Notes under the pieces: model-generated
Told to the model about the DNA's origin: nothing
Seen by the model: the letters and a program-made list of their open reading frames with translations, nothing else
Database searches by the model: none
Position numbers and translations under genes: made by a program
Part shown: in pieces, positions 23,413 through 31,895 of the stretch
How positions within the stretch are numbered: the stretch's first letter is position 1
Layout of the letters: each line of letters starts with the position of its first letter
Assembly: GCF_003032475.1 (NCBI RefSeq)
Contig: NZ_CP028369.1
Span: 1,798,001 to 1,862,000, forward strand
Origin: Streptomyces sp. P3
GTDB taxonomy: Bacteria > Actinomycetota > Actinomycetes > Streptomycetales > Streptomycetaceae
Reading direction: 5' to 3'
DNA: 64,000 nt

Positions 23413-23925
23413 ATGACCGTCGACAACCAACCACTCAGCTTCACCCAGGCCATGGCCCGCGTTCCGGGTCCCGTGGTGGTGGCGACCACCGTCGATGAGC
23501 ACGGGCGGCGCTGGGGATTCACCGCGAGTTCGTTCGTCTCGCTGTCCCTCGACCCGCCGCTGGTGATGGTCGGCCTGGACAAGAGGGCCAGCACACACGG
23601 GGCCTTCACGGCCGCGGACCATTTCATGATCAACGTCCTGGCATCCGACCAGTCCGCCATCGCCCGTCGTTTCGCGGCATCGGGTGTGGACCGCTTCGCA
23701 GCCGGCGACACCGTCCCGCTCGAACTGGGTTTGCCCGGCATACCTCAGGCGTTGGTGCGGCTCGTGTGCCGCATGCACGACGTCGTCGACGGCGGGGATC
23801 ACAGCATCCTGATCGGTGGGGTTGACGACTGCGTCGGCCCGGAGCACCGCGAGGCGCTGGTGTACGTGGACCGGTCCTTCGTCCGCCCCGCAGGCCCTGC
23901 CCTCGCTGTGGCACGTGCCCGCTGA
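23413..23925 (+). CDS. Flavin reductase-like, FMN-binding protein
   Basis: A 170-residue HpaC/flavin-reductase-like protein: split-barrel FMN domain with VATTVDEHGRRWGFTASSF at residues 20-38, SLDPPLVMVGLDKRAST next, and FMINVLASDQ. It reduces FMN or FAD with NAD(P)H for a partner. Candidate partners are the HDO, which needs external electrons, or another flavoenzyme; the flavoprotein at 9567 has its own nucleotide domain and should not need it. ATG 23413 has GAGGAG eleven bases upstream. A 222-bp gap separates it from the MFS gene, so it may have its own promoter. It is probably the last gene of the cluster. Confidence 0.83.
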   Translation: MTVDNQPLSFTQAMARVPGPVVVATTVDEHGRRWGFTASSFVSLSLDPPLVMVGLDKRASTHGAFTAADHFMINVLASDQSAIARRFAASGVDRFAAGDTVPLELGLPGIPQALVRLVCRMHDVVDGGDHSILIGGVDDCVGPEHREALVYVDRSFVRPAGPALAVARAR

Positions 23926-24252
23926 CCGGCTGCGGTGTGCGCACTGCACGCAACGGGGGTCCCGTCACAGGATGCTGGTAGACCGACAGCACGCCCGGCC
24001 GCGGCACCACGATCGGCATCGTCTTCCCGCTCGACGAGTGACCGCGTTCGGTGACCGGGCTTCTTCGAGTTGGCCACCGATCGGGTGACGGGTCGTGAAG
24101 CGCGTCGAGCGAGGCCTCCGAGCTGTTGATCGAGATGTCCGACGTCTCCCAACCACGTCGCTCGGGGGTCTCGTTGGTCGTCCGTCCTGCCGCACTCGAC
24201 CTGCCGGGGCCGTCGGACGACGGTGGGTCGTGGCCGCCGCCGCCCGCGCGTC
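23926..24252. other. Convergent intergenic region, nothing recognised
   Basis: 327 bp between two convergent genes. No open frame has family features or good third-position GC. It is the likely right border of the biosynthetic cluster; I see no tRNA, direct repeat or integrase trace here. Confidence 0.5.
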
Positions 24253-25680
24253 TCAGGCCGACTCGGCGCGGACCCGGCCCGTGGCGACGGCGTGGAGCAG
24301 GGCCCGGTGGTCGCTTTCGTTCTGGTCGGCGTAGAGCTCGGCGAACGTGGTCAGGGCGCGGTCGAAGGCGTCGCCGGAGCCCAGGTAGGCGGCGATCGCT
24401 ATACGGTCGCCGGAGCGGGCGTGGGCGCGGGCCAGGGTGGCGCCGCAGAGCCGGCCGAAGAGGGACATCCGGTTCGGCGACATGTTCTCCGGCACGGCGA
24501 TGCCCTTCCAGTCCCGCAGCTGGCGGACGTAGAAGTCGCGGCGGCGGCCGTCGAGGCCGGTGGTGCGTTCCCAGCCCAGGAAGATGTCGCTGGTCGCCTG
24601 CATCAGCCGCTGGCCGGCGACGACCCGCTCGCCCTGGGTGCGGTGGTCGGCGGCGCCCGCGTAGGGGGCGAGCACGGACTCGTCGGCCTCCTTGGCCTGA
24701 AGGAAGAGGGGGTCGTCGTCGTCCTTGCCGAGCAGCAGCACGATCCAGCAGCGGGTGCCCACACTGCCCACTCCGACCACCTTGCGGGCGACGTCGGCGA
24801 CGCGGTAGCCCTGCAGGAGGAACCGGCGGTCGGACTGCAGGGACCCGGCGTACCCACTGACGATCTTGCCGATCCCCCGCTCCATCACGTCGCTCTCGGC
24901 GCTCGGCAGCAGGTCGGACAGCCGGACCAGGAGCGGCGGGTCGTTCGCGATCAGCCGCCGGCCGCCGACCACGTGCGTGAGTTTCTCGACGACCTGGAGG
25001 TTGTCGTGCTGCCGGGCCCGTTCCCTGGCCTGCCGCCAGCGTTCGCGGTTCTTGGCGCCGAGCTCCGGGGCGTACGTCTCCTGCAGCTCGTCCGCCTCGA
25101 AGCGGCTGTACCAGACCTCCAGGTTGCCCATCTCCGCGAAGCCGCGCATCCGTTCGCGGTAGGCCCGCACGGCCGACCGGACCACCGACGCCCGCTCCTT
25201 GGAGCTGAAGCCGTTCGCCCGGCCCGCGATGACGAGGCTGGCCGCGAGCCGCTTGACGTCCCACTCCCAGGGGCCGGGCAGCGTCTCGTCGAAGTCGTTG
25301 ATGTCGAACATCAGACGGCGTTCCGGAGAGGCCAGCAGCCGGAAGTTGAGCATGTGCGCGTCGCCGCACAGCTGGACCCGGATGCCGGTGCGCGGGGTCT
25401 CCGCCAGGTCGGCGGCCATGATGGCGGCGGCGCCCCGGTAGAAGCGGAACGGCGACTCGCTCATCCGCCCGTAGCGGATCGGGACGAGTTCGGGGACCCG
25501 CTGCGCGGACTGCGTCTCGATGACGTCCACCGGATCGGTGCGTTTCGGCGGCGGCGTGAACTCGGCGTGCGAGGACCTCGGTACGTCGGCACGGGCGGCC
25601 CTGCCGCGCTCGGCCCGCTCCCTCGGGGTGCGGTGGCGCCGGTCGCCCTGACCGTTACGGGTCGTGCTGCTCTCGTTCAT
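24253..25680 (-). CDS. DUF2252 protein
   Basis: A 475-residue DUF2252 protein, a family with a protein-kinase-like/phosphotransferase fold and unknown substrate. The typical blocks are present: FRFYRGAAAIMAADL, QLCGDAHMLNFRL, MFDINDFDETLPGPWEWDVK, and a late GATLARAHARSGD. The Gly-Asp-Ala-His and Asn-Asp-Phe-Asp segments are the hallmark residues. ATG 25680 has GGAG eight bases upstream. The first 40 residues are charged and probably disordered. It stands alone on the minus strand, with no operon partner, and is common in streptomycetes, so I place it outside the cluster. Confidence 0.85.
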   Translation of the reverse strand: MNESSTTRNGQGDRRHRTPRERAERGRAARADVPRSSHAEFTPPPKRTDPVDVIETQSAQRVPELVPIRYGRMSESPFRFYRGAAAIMAADLAETPRTGIRVQLCGDAHMLNFRLLASPERRLMFDINDFDETLPGPWEWDVKRLAASLVIAGRANGFSSKERASVVRSAVRAYRERMRGFAEMGNLEVWYSRFEADELQETYAPELGAKNRERWRQARERARQHDNLQVVEKLTHVVGGRRLIANDPPLLVRLSDLLPSAESDVMERGIGKIVSGYAGSLQSDRRFLLQGYRVADVARKVVGVGSVGTRCWIVLLLGKDDDDPLFLQAKEADESVLAPYAGAADHRTQGERVVAGQRLMQATSDIFLGWERTTGLDGRRRDFYVRQLRDWKGIAVPENMSPNRMSLFGRLCGATLARAHARSGDRIAIAAYLGSGDAFDRALTTFAELYADQNESDHRALLHAVATGRVRAESA

Positions 25681-26462
25681 CTCGGACGCTCCACACGGGA
25701 CTCGTCGGCCGTTGACGGAGGAAAGGCAAGGGGGCCCCGTTCTGCGGGGCGGGCCGTGCGGTCCTCTTCGGCGGGTGGGACTGCGGGCCGGCCGGGCGAC
25801 CTGCACCCGTCCTCCAACGTATCGCCGTGCCGGGGCCCCGGCGACTCGGCCGCCCGGCACGCTCGGCGGCTCGGTACTCGGCGCTCGGCGGCTCGGCACC
25901 CGGCGGACGGAGGCCCGGGGGTCGGCGGACGGAGGCCCGGGGAACGGAACGCCGACACCGACCCCGGAACCGACGCGTGCCCGGCACCGGCCCAGGGCGG
26001 ACCGGGACGAACCGGCGCGGGGAACGCCGACGCCGGGCGCAGGCGGGACGACCATGCCGGGCTCGAACGGAATGCGCCGACCCGACCACGCCAGGACAGT
26101 GATCCCGCTCACACCGGCGAGGCGGTGGAGAAGGAGGCTCCCGCCGGACCAGCCACCTTGTTAGCCTTGGCCATAGCCCGGTCGCTGGTGCATCCCCCGT
26201 CGCCAGCGGCCGGGTCTTTCTGCGCGCCGGCGACCACCGTCCCCGGCGCAGCGCACCCGGCGCCGGTCAGCGATCAGCCCTGTGTCCCACGCTGCGGCTC
26301 GACACACCTGGCCCGGCCGGCCGACGCCGATGGCCTGCGACGGGCAGCGTCCGGCCATGACCGCCCCTCCGGGTCGTCGCCCTTGTGCCCGCGGCCGGGG
26401 ATCACCGCCCCGAACCCCTCCACCACAATGATGACGTATCCCCTGCCTGCCCGGCGGGCAGA
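25681..26462. other. Long intergenic region with short direct repeats
   Basis: 782 bp without a supportable gene; open frames in all directions are Arg/Pro/Gly-rich low-complexity translations of GC-rich DNA. It contains two repeat pairs with a 22-bp period: 14 bp at 25861-25874 and 25883-25896, and an exact 20 bp at 25901-25920 and 25923-25942. The end near 25681 should hold the DUF2252 promoter. Confidence 0.6.
25861..25942. repeat. Imperfect 22-bp direct repeats
   Basis: A 14-bp element is repeated at 25861 and 25883, and a 20-bp element at 25901 and 25923, both with 22-bp spacing. They lie in the non-coding region upstream of DUF2252. They resemble slippage products in GC-rich DNA more than protein-binding iterons. 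Confidence 0.65.
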
Positions 26463-26990
26463 TCACTCGACCGGACCGGCCGCCACCGCCATCCAGTGCG
26501 CGATCCGGCGCAGCGTGGCCTCGTCGACGTGGTCGACCAGGGTGCGGACGGCCGTCACGTCCTCCGCCGCGAGGTCGTAGAGGCCGGCCCTGCTCAGACC
26601 CGCCGTGATCACCTGGCGTCGGCGGTCCTCCATGCGTTCCACGTGCCGGGCGTGCCCCGCGCCCGGCTCCGCCGCCTCGACGGAAGCCCCGGAAGCCGCA
26701 GGAACCGCCGAGGACACCAGGAGCGCAGGCCTCGCCGGGGCCGCCGGGGTCGGGTCGAACCGTGCCCACTCCCCGTTCTCCCCCGGGCCCCACAGGTCGA
26801 CGGCCACCTCCTCACCCCGGGCACGCAGGGTCCGGGCCATCTCGCCGATCGCGTACGACACCGGTGCGCGGTCGGGGGCTTCGGCGGCCGACCGCCAGGA
26901 CGCCGAGGTCGCGTCGTGGAACACGGCCACCCAGCGGGGCGGCCCCGACGGCCGCGGACTGCGCGGAGGACGGGTCGAACGGGTCTCCAT
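26463..26990 (-). CDS. Hypothetical protein (175 aa)
   Basis: A 175-residue soluble protein without a recognised domain. The N-terminus is Arg/Pro-rich, a conserved-looking core reads PPRWVAVFHDATSASW, and the C-terminal 40 residues are helical (TAVRTLVDHVDEATLRRIAH). ATG 26990 has GGAAGG nine bases upstream, better than GTG 26999, which abuts that site. Codon use is typical. It may be a streptomycete-specific family. The convergent or divergent context gives no hint of function. Confidence 0.6.
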   Translation of the reverse strand: METRSTRPPRSPRPSGPPRWVAVFHDATSASWRSAAEAPDRAPVSYAIGEMARTLRARGEEVAVDLWGPGENGEWARFDPTPAAPARPALLVSSAVPAASGASVEAAEPGAGHARHVERMEDRRRQVITAGLSRAGLYDLAAEDVTAVRTLVDHVDEATLRRIAHWMAVAAGPVE

Positions 26991-27121
26991 GGCGCTCACC
27001 CTTCCGTAACGTCAGGACACGGCACGCACGGCATGCACGGCACGTCGGGGGGACCATATCTGACGGACCGTCAGCTCACCAGATGCACAGCCCTCACGGC
27101 CTCGAAGACGCACCCAGTCCT

Positions 27122-27203
27122 GTGGACGCCCGGTGCCACACACACCCGGTGCCAAAGACACCCGGTCGCGTGGACACCCGGTCCCGTGAACGCCCGGTCC
27201 CGC
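27122..27203. repeat. Short tandem repeat, about five copies of a 15-18-bp unit
   Basis: Five imperfect copies of a unit close to GTGGACACCCGGTCCC follow each other with small variations in length. It lies in the gap just 3' of the minus-strand gene ending at 27210. No spacer/repeat structure like CRISPR is present. Confidence 0.7.
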
Positions 27204-27209
27204 CGGTTC

Positions 27210-27626
27210 TCACTGGGCGCAGGGCCGGGTCGTCGCGTCGTCCGCGCCCTCGCGGGTCAGGGTCGCCTCCCGGTGGCCGTTGCAGCGCGGGAGCGGGGCG
27301 TCGCCGGCGGCCGGATGCCTCTGGTGTGCCTGGAGGGCGGCGCTGACCAAAGTCATGAGCAGGTCGATGTCCGTCTCGCACTCCAGGCGGACGGTCACCC
27401 AGTGCGAGCCCGGCTGCAGCCGGATCGCGGTGGAGTGCCTCAGGTCGCTCTCGAACCGGCGGATCGCGCGGGCCGTGAGATGCAGGTCGACGCTGCGGGC
27501 GGAGTGGAAGTGCACGATCTCCGCCCCGGCCGAGCGCAGAGCCCGGCCGGTACCGCAGCTGGGCCGGTCCTCTGCGAGGTCCCGCCAGTTCACCAGTCGT
27601 GCCATGGCACGCAAGGCCGCCGTCAT
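27210..27626 (-). CDS. DUF5519 / luciferase-domain-like small protein
   Basis: A 138-residue protein matching the pattern of the DUF5519 (luciferase-like domain) family: CGTGRALRSAGAEIVHFHS, VDLHLTARAI, TAIRLQPGSHWVTVRL and DIDLLMTLVSAAL. Family members are small alpha/beta proteins of unknown biochemical role, often annotated from a domain shared with some beetle-luciferase-associated proteins. The C-terminal 25 residues are charged and probably disordered. It is a single-gene unit on the minus strand. Confidence 0.65.
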   Translation of the reverse strand: MTAALRAMARLVNWRDLAEDRPSCGTGRALRSAGAEIVHFHSARSVDLHLTARAIRRFESDLRHSTAIRLQPGSHWVTVRLECETDIDLLMTLVSAALQAHQRHPAAGDAPLPRCNGHREATLTREGADDATTRPCAQ

Positions 27627-27739
27627 GGCCCCATCATGCGGCGCTCACCGCCCGGCCACCAGGGGGTGCGGAAGGGTTCACCGACCCGGGCGGTCAAGGA
27701 TTCTTTCGGACGTTCCGCCGGGTGGCGCGGCGGCCACGC

Positions 27740-28459
27740 TCAGTTGTTCCAGGACTCGTCATAGGGGTCCCGCGGGGCCGGGACCGGACGGGCGTCGGTC
27801 ACCTCGAGGTAGGGGATCGGGCCGCCGTTGACCGGGTCGTGGACGGTGCGGGGCGTGTAGACGCCGGTGACGGCCAGCCAGGTGTCCGGCTGGAGGACCG
27901 GCGGAATGCGGCCGGTCAGGCCGACCTTGACCGGCTGGGCGTCGGCCGCGCAGCAGTTGAGGGCCATACGGACCAGGTAGGGGGTGCCGGCGCGGTCCAG
28001 GGCCACGAAGCCGGTCAGCCGGACCGTGCGGCCCACGAGGGTGCGGCCGTGGTCGTAGACGGCGCGGCCCGCGTAGTCGACGACGCTCAGCGGCAGCGGG
28101 TCGGCTGCGGACAGCGGCGGATAGGCCAGGGGCTCCTGCAGGGCCGTGCCGGTGCGGGTCGCGCTGTACGAGCCCAGGGCCGGCGGGGCGACGAGGATCA
28201 GCGCGAGGAGCGGAAGAACCAGCAGCCAGGACACGCGCGGCTCCGGGTGCGCGTGGCGGCCCTCCTCGTGGTTCCTGGCGGCGTGGCGGCGCTCGTACCA
28301 CGCCGTCGCCAGCGCCGTGACGATCAGGACGGCGCCGGCCGCCAGCAGCAGCGGGCGCAGACCCGCCTTGACGTAGCGCAGGTACAGGTCGGTGGCGCCG
28401 GCGTGCAGCAGGGCCGCGCCGAGCAGGAACAGCACGGCCGACTGGGCCTGTCGGTTCAC
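27740..28459 (-). CDS. TIGR03943-family membrane protein
   Basis: A 239-residue protein with two to three N-terminal membrane helices (AVLFLLGAALLHAGA, LLLAAGAVLIVTALATAW, WLLVLPLLALILVAPPALG), then an extracytoplasmic OB-like domain ending in VKVGLTGRIPPVLQPDTWLA. It has a Cys-Cys pair (ALNCCAADAQP) typical of the TIGR03943 family. The GTG start overlaps the stop of the permease gene (GTGA). The pair resembles B. subtilis YcgQ-YcgR, which is Zur-regulated, so a role in metal handling, zinc in particular, is likely. I could not see a clear Zur box. Confidence 0.8.
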   Translation of the reverse strand: MNRQAQSAVLFLLGAALLHAGATDLYLRYVKAGLRPLLLAAGAVLIVTALATAWYERRHAARNHEEGRHAHPEPRVSWLLVLPLLALILVAPPALGSYSATRTGTALQEPLAYPPLSAADPLPLSVVDYAGRAVYDHGRTLVGRTVRLTGFVALDRAGTPYLVRMALNCCAADAQPVKVGLTGRIPPVLQPDTWLAVTGVYTPRTVHDPVNGGPIPYLEVTDARPVPAPRDPYDESWNN

Positions 28460-29463
28460 AGCAGCACCCATCCCGTCAGGACCGCCGACGCGATGGCCAG
28501 CGCGAAGGTCGCCGGGGCGAAGCGCAGCGCGAAGCCCCGGCCGAACGTGCCCGCCTGCATCGCGAACAGCTTGAGGTCGATCATCGGGCCGACCACCAGG
28601 AACGCGAGTCGGGCGGTCAGGGAGAACTGGGTGAGGGACGCCGCGACGAACGCGTCCGCCTCCGAGCAGATGGAGAGGACCACCGCCAGCACGGCGAGGG
28701 TCAGGACGGCGAGCGCCGGGTTGTCGGCCGCGGTGCGCAGCCAGCTCTGCGGGGCGACGGCCTTCAGGGTCGCCGCCGCCATCGCGCCCACGACCAGGAA
28801 GCCGCCCGCGTGCATCACGTCGTGCCGGACCGAGTCCCAGAAGGCGGCCCCCCTGGTCTCCCCCTCGTGCGGCGCGTGGGCCGGCAGCCGCAGCCAGTCG
28901 GTGCGCCCGAGGCGTTGCCACAGCCAGCCCATCGTGCACGCCGCGACCAGGCTGGCGACGAATCGGGCCAGCACCATCTCGGGATCGCGCGGGAAGGCGA
29001 CGGCCGTCGCCGTCAGCACGATCGGATTGATCGCCGGGGCGGAGAGGAGGAAGGCGAGGGCCGCGGCCGGTGTCACGCCCCGGCGGACGAGGGCGCCGGC
29101 CACCGGGACCGAGGCGCACTCGCAGCCCGGCAGGACCGCGCCCGCCATCCCGGCGACCGGGACGGCGAGCGCCGGCCGGGACGGCAGGGCGCGGGCGAAG
29201 AAGGAGGGCGGCACGTAGACCGCGATCGCCGCCGACAGCAGTACCCCCAGGACCAGGAACGGCAGCGCCTGCACCACCACCGCCACGAACACCGTCGTCC
29301 AGCTCTGCATCACCGGCGCGGACAGCGCGCGGCGGATCGGGCTCTGCAGCAGCACCATCAGGAGCAGCAGCACGGTCAGGACGAGGGGAGAGGTGAGGCG
29401 CTTCGCCTCGGGGCTCTCCGGGGTGTGCTCGCCCGTGGGCGGGGCCTCTTCGACGATGGCCAC
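28456..29463 (-). CDS. Permease of the UPF0718/COG0701 family
   Basis: A 335-residue integral membrane protein with about eight to ten helices. The family signature GAVLPGCECASVPVAGAL lies near the middle of the N-terminal half, with a second related segment LSICSEADAFVAASL in the C-terminal half, so an internal duplication is visible. Relatives transport metals, arsenicals or thiol compounds. GTG 29463 has GGAGGTG eight bases upstream. It is coupled to the TIGR03943 gene, forming a two-gene unit. The longer frame to 29598 is a low-complexity Gly/Ser/Arg extension and is rejected. Confidence 0.85.
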   Translation of the reverse strand: MAIVEEAPPTGEHTPESPEAKRLTSPLVLTVLLLLMVLLQSPIRRALSAPVMQSWTTVFVAVVVQALPFLVLGVLLSAAIAVYVPPSFFARALPSRPALAVPVAGMAGAVLPGCECASVPVAGALVRRGVTPAAALAFLLSAPAINPIVLTATAVAFPRDPEMVLARFVASLVAACTMGWLWQRLGRTDWLRLPAHAPHEGETRGAAFWDSVRHDVMHAGGFLVVGAMAAATLKAVAPQSWLRTAADNPALAVLTLAVLAVVLSICSEADAFVAASLTQFSLTARLAFLVVGPMIDLKLFAMQAGTFGRGFALRFAPATFALAIASAVLTGWVLL

Positions 29464-29654
29464 GGGTCGGGCACCTCCGGGTTCCGCGTGCGCGCTGCCG
29501 CCGGTTCCGGTTCCCGGCATGTCCCTGCTGCCGGTTCCCGACCTGCGCCTGCTGCCTGTTTCTGGCATTCCCTCCCCTTTCCTACGGAAGTCCGGCACCC
29601 GGTGTTCACCGACGTCGTGGAACCCCGCGTACCGGTGAGGCAGTCTTCTCCCTC

Positions 29655-31661
29655 GTGGGGAGCCTTCCGAATCAGGGTCAGCCGCCGGGGCCGGGCGCCG
29701 CGGGCGCGCACATGGTGGTGTGCGGGGACGACGGTCTGGCGCACCGGCTCGCCGCCGAACTACGGGGCGTGTACGAGGAGCAGGTCACGCTCGTCGTGCC
29801 GCCCGCCGAGCGCACGGTGCGGCCGCCGGTCGTCGGGCGGGCCAGGGCGGTGTCGGCGGCGTTGCTCGACCGGGTGGTGAGCGCGGCGGTCAACCGGGCG
29901 GCGGCCGGCGGCGCGCCCGCCGCGCCCGCCGCGTCGAGTGAACCCACCGGCGGAACAAGGACGTTGGAGGCAGTCGAGGCCACCGAGGCGGTGCTCGCCG
30001 AGGCGGGCGTGGAACGGGCCGCCGCCCTGGCGCTGGTGTACGACGACGACGAGACCAACATCCGGGCCGCCCTCACCGCGCGCCGGCTGAACCCCCGGCT
30101 GCGGCTCGTCCTGCGGCTCTACAACCGGCGGTTGGGCCAGCACATCGAGGAACTCCTCGACCAGGCGGCCGCGTTGGCCGCCGCGGCCGACCCCGGCTCC
30201 GGGGACGCCGGGCGCCACGGGCAGTCGGGGTATGCCGGCGGTGACGCGTCGACCACCGTGCTGTCCGACGCCGACACGGCCGCTCCCGCGCTCGTCGCGA
30301 CCGCCGTCGTCGGCACCAGCAAGGTCGTCCAGACGAACGGACTGCTGCTGCGGGCCGTCGAGCGTCCGCCGTACGGTCCTGGCGAGACCGGCGAGCCGGG
30401 CCGCCCCACCCTCGCGCTGCTGTCCGCGAACGGCGGCGACCCGGCCTTCGCGGACGGTTCCGAGACCAGCGGCGACCAGGGGCCACTGCTGCTGCCCGAC
30501 GCGGCCGCGGTGCGGGAGGCGGCCGCGTCCGGCAGGCGCGGGTCGGTCGTGCTGGAGCAGGTCGCCTATTCCGCGGGGCCGAGCCTGCCGTCCGGGCGGG
30601 GGGTCGGGGTGCGGGCGCCGTTCGCCTCGCTGTTCTCCCGGCGGCTGCGATGGTCGCTGGCCGGGCTGGTCGGCTGCGTGTTCGCGCTGGCGGTGGCCCT
30701 GTGGCTGGTGACCGGGATCCATCCGCTGGGGGCGCTGTACCTGACGCTGCTGGACCTGTTCGCCGTCAACGACCCGGCGATCGGGGCCTCCACCGAGCGG
30801 CAGATCCTGCAACTGCTGTCCGGGCTCATGGGGTTGCTGCTGCTGCCGGTGCTGCTGGCGGCGGTGCTGGAGGCGCTCGGGACCTTCCGCGGCGCGGGCT
30901 CGCTGCGCCGGCCGCCCCGGGGACTGGGCGGCCATGTCGTGCTGCTCGGCCTCGGGAAGATCGGCACCCGGGTGCTGACCCGGCTGCGGGCGCTGAACAT
31001 CCCGGTGGTGTGCGTCGAGGCCGGGCCCGAGGCACGGGGGCTCGCGGTGGCACGGCGGCTGCGGGTGCCGGTGGTGCTGGGGGACGTCACGCAGGAGGGC
31101 GTGCTGGAGGCCGCGAAGATCCACCGGGCGCACGCGCTGCTCGCGGTCACCAGCTCCGACACCACGAACCTCGAGGCCGCGCTGTACGCGCGGTCGCTGC
31201 GGCCCGACCTGCGGGTGGTGCTGCGGCTGTACGACGACGACTTCGCGACCGCCGTGTATCGCACCCTGCGGGCCGCCCATCCGCAGGCGCTGACCCGCAG
31301 CCGGAGCGTGTCGCACCTCGCGGCGCCGTCGTTCGCGGCGGCCATGATGGGGCGGCAGATCCTGGGGGCGATCCCGGTGGAGCGGCGGGTGCTGCTGTTC
31401 GCCACGCTGGACGTCGGCGGGCATGCGCAACTGGAGGGCAGGACCGTCGGGGAGGCGTTCCGGGCGGGGTACTGGCGGGTGCTGGCGCTCGACTCCGGGC
31501 GGGGTGGGGCCGGCGGGGGCGCGGGCGGAGCGTCGGGGCTGGTGTGGGATCTGCCGGACACGTATGTGCTGCGGGGGGCGGACCGGGTGGTGCTGGCTGC
31601 GACTCGGCGGGGGCTGGCGGAGTTGGTGCGGCGTCGGCGGCGAGGGGGGTCGGGGGGGTAG
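29655..31661 (+). CDS. TrkA-N domain membrane protein (ion-channel-like)
   Basis: A 668-residue protein with two TrkA-like NAD-binding regions around a membrane section. Residues about 20-110 and 420-560 are Rossmann-type (HMVVCGDDGLAH; GHVVLLGLGKIGTRVL), and two hydrophobic helices at about residues 335-415 flank a pore-loop-like stretch (GIHPLGALYLTLLDLFAVND). A canonical TVGYGD potassium filter is absent. The architecture recalls CASTOR/POLLUX-type channels. GTG 29655 is the only upstream start giving a full first domain, though its ribosome site is weak; ATG 29712 is an alternative. It stands alone. Confidence 0.7.
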   Translation: MGSLPNQGQPPGPGAAGAHMVVCGDDGLAHRLAAELRGVYEEQVTLVVPPAERTVRPPVVGRARAVSAALLDRVVSAAVNRAAAGGAPAAPAASSEPTGGTRTLEAVEATEAVLAEAGVERAAALALVYDDDETNIRAALTARRLNPRLRLVLRLYNRRLGQHIEELLDQAAALAAAADPGSGDAGRHGQSGYAGGDASTTVLSDADTAAPALVATAVVGTSKVVQTNGLLLRAVERPPYGPGETGEPGRPTLALLSANGGDPAFADGSETSGDQGPLLLPDAAAVREAAASGRRGSVVLEQVAYSAGPSLPSGRGVGVRAPFASLFSRRLRWSLAGLVGCVFALAVALWLVTGIHPLGALYLTLLDLFAVNDPAIGASTERQILQLLSGLMGLLLLPVLLAAVLEALGTFRGAGSLRRPPRGLGGHVVLLGLGKIGTRVLTRLRALNIPVVCVEAGPEARGLAVARRLRVPVVLGDVTQEGVLEAAKIHRAHALLAVTSSDTTNLEAALYARSLRPDLRVVLRLYDDDFATAVYRTLRAAHPQALTRSRSVSHLAAPSFAAAMMGRQILGAIPVERRVLLFATLDVGGHAQLEGRTVGEAFRAGYWRVLALDSGRGGAGGGAGGASGLVWDLPDTYVLRGADRVVLAATRRGLAELVRRRRRGGSGG

Positions 31662-31675
31662 GCCCCCGACCCCCC
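31644..31675 (+). terminator. Strong GC hairpin at the end of the TrkA-like gene
   Basis: A 13-bp stem, 31644-31656 with 31663-31675, and a 6-nt loop that contains the gene's TAG stop codon. No T-run follows, as is usual in Streptomyces. It should end or attenuate transcription of the gene. Confidence 0.7.
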
Positions 31676-31835
31676 CTCGCCGCCCCCGGACCCACCGGCC
31701 CCGGCCCCTCGGGCGGCCCGGCCGGAGTGGCGGCTGCGCCCCGGGTTCTTCGCCCCCGCCTTCCCGTCCCGTCCTCGGGGCTCCGCCCCCGGACCCCCGC
31801 TCCTCGAACGCCGGAGGAGCTGGAGGTCACCTCGC

Positions 31836-31892
31836 GGGGCTGAAGGTCAGCGGCGAAGGGGCTGAAGGTCTGCGGCGAGGGGCTGAATCGGG
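31836..31892. repeat. 22-bp tandem repeat, two and a half copies
   Basis: Two copies of a GGGGCTGAAGGTC-type unit (31836-31857 and 31858-31878) and a truncated third (from 31879). They lie just downstream of the S9 peptidase stop. Confidence 0.7.
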
Positions 31893-31895
31893 CGG

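Noticed and set aside
23926..24252. Attachment site or tRNA at the right cluster border
   Set aside because: No tRNA-like cloverleaf, integrase or direct repeat is visible.
27122..27203. CRISPR-like array
   Set aside because: Degenerate tandem units without spacers.
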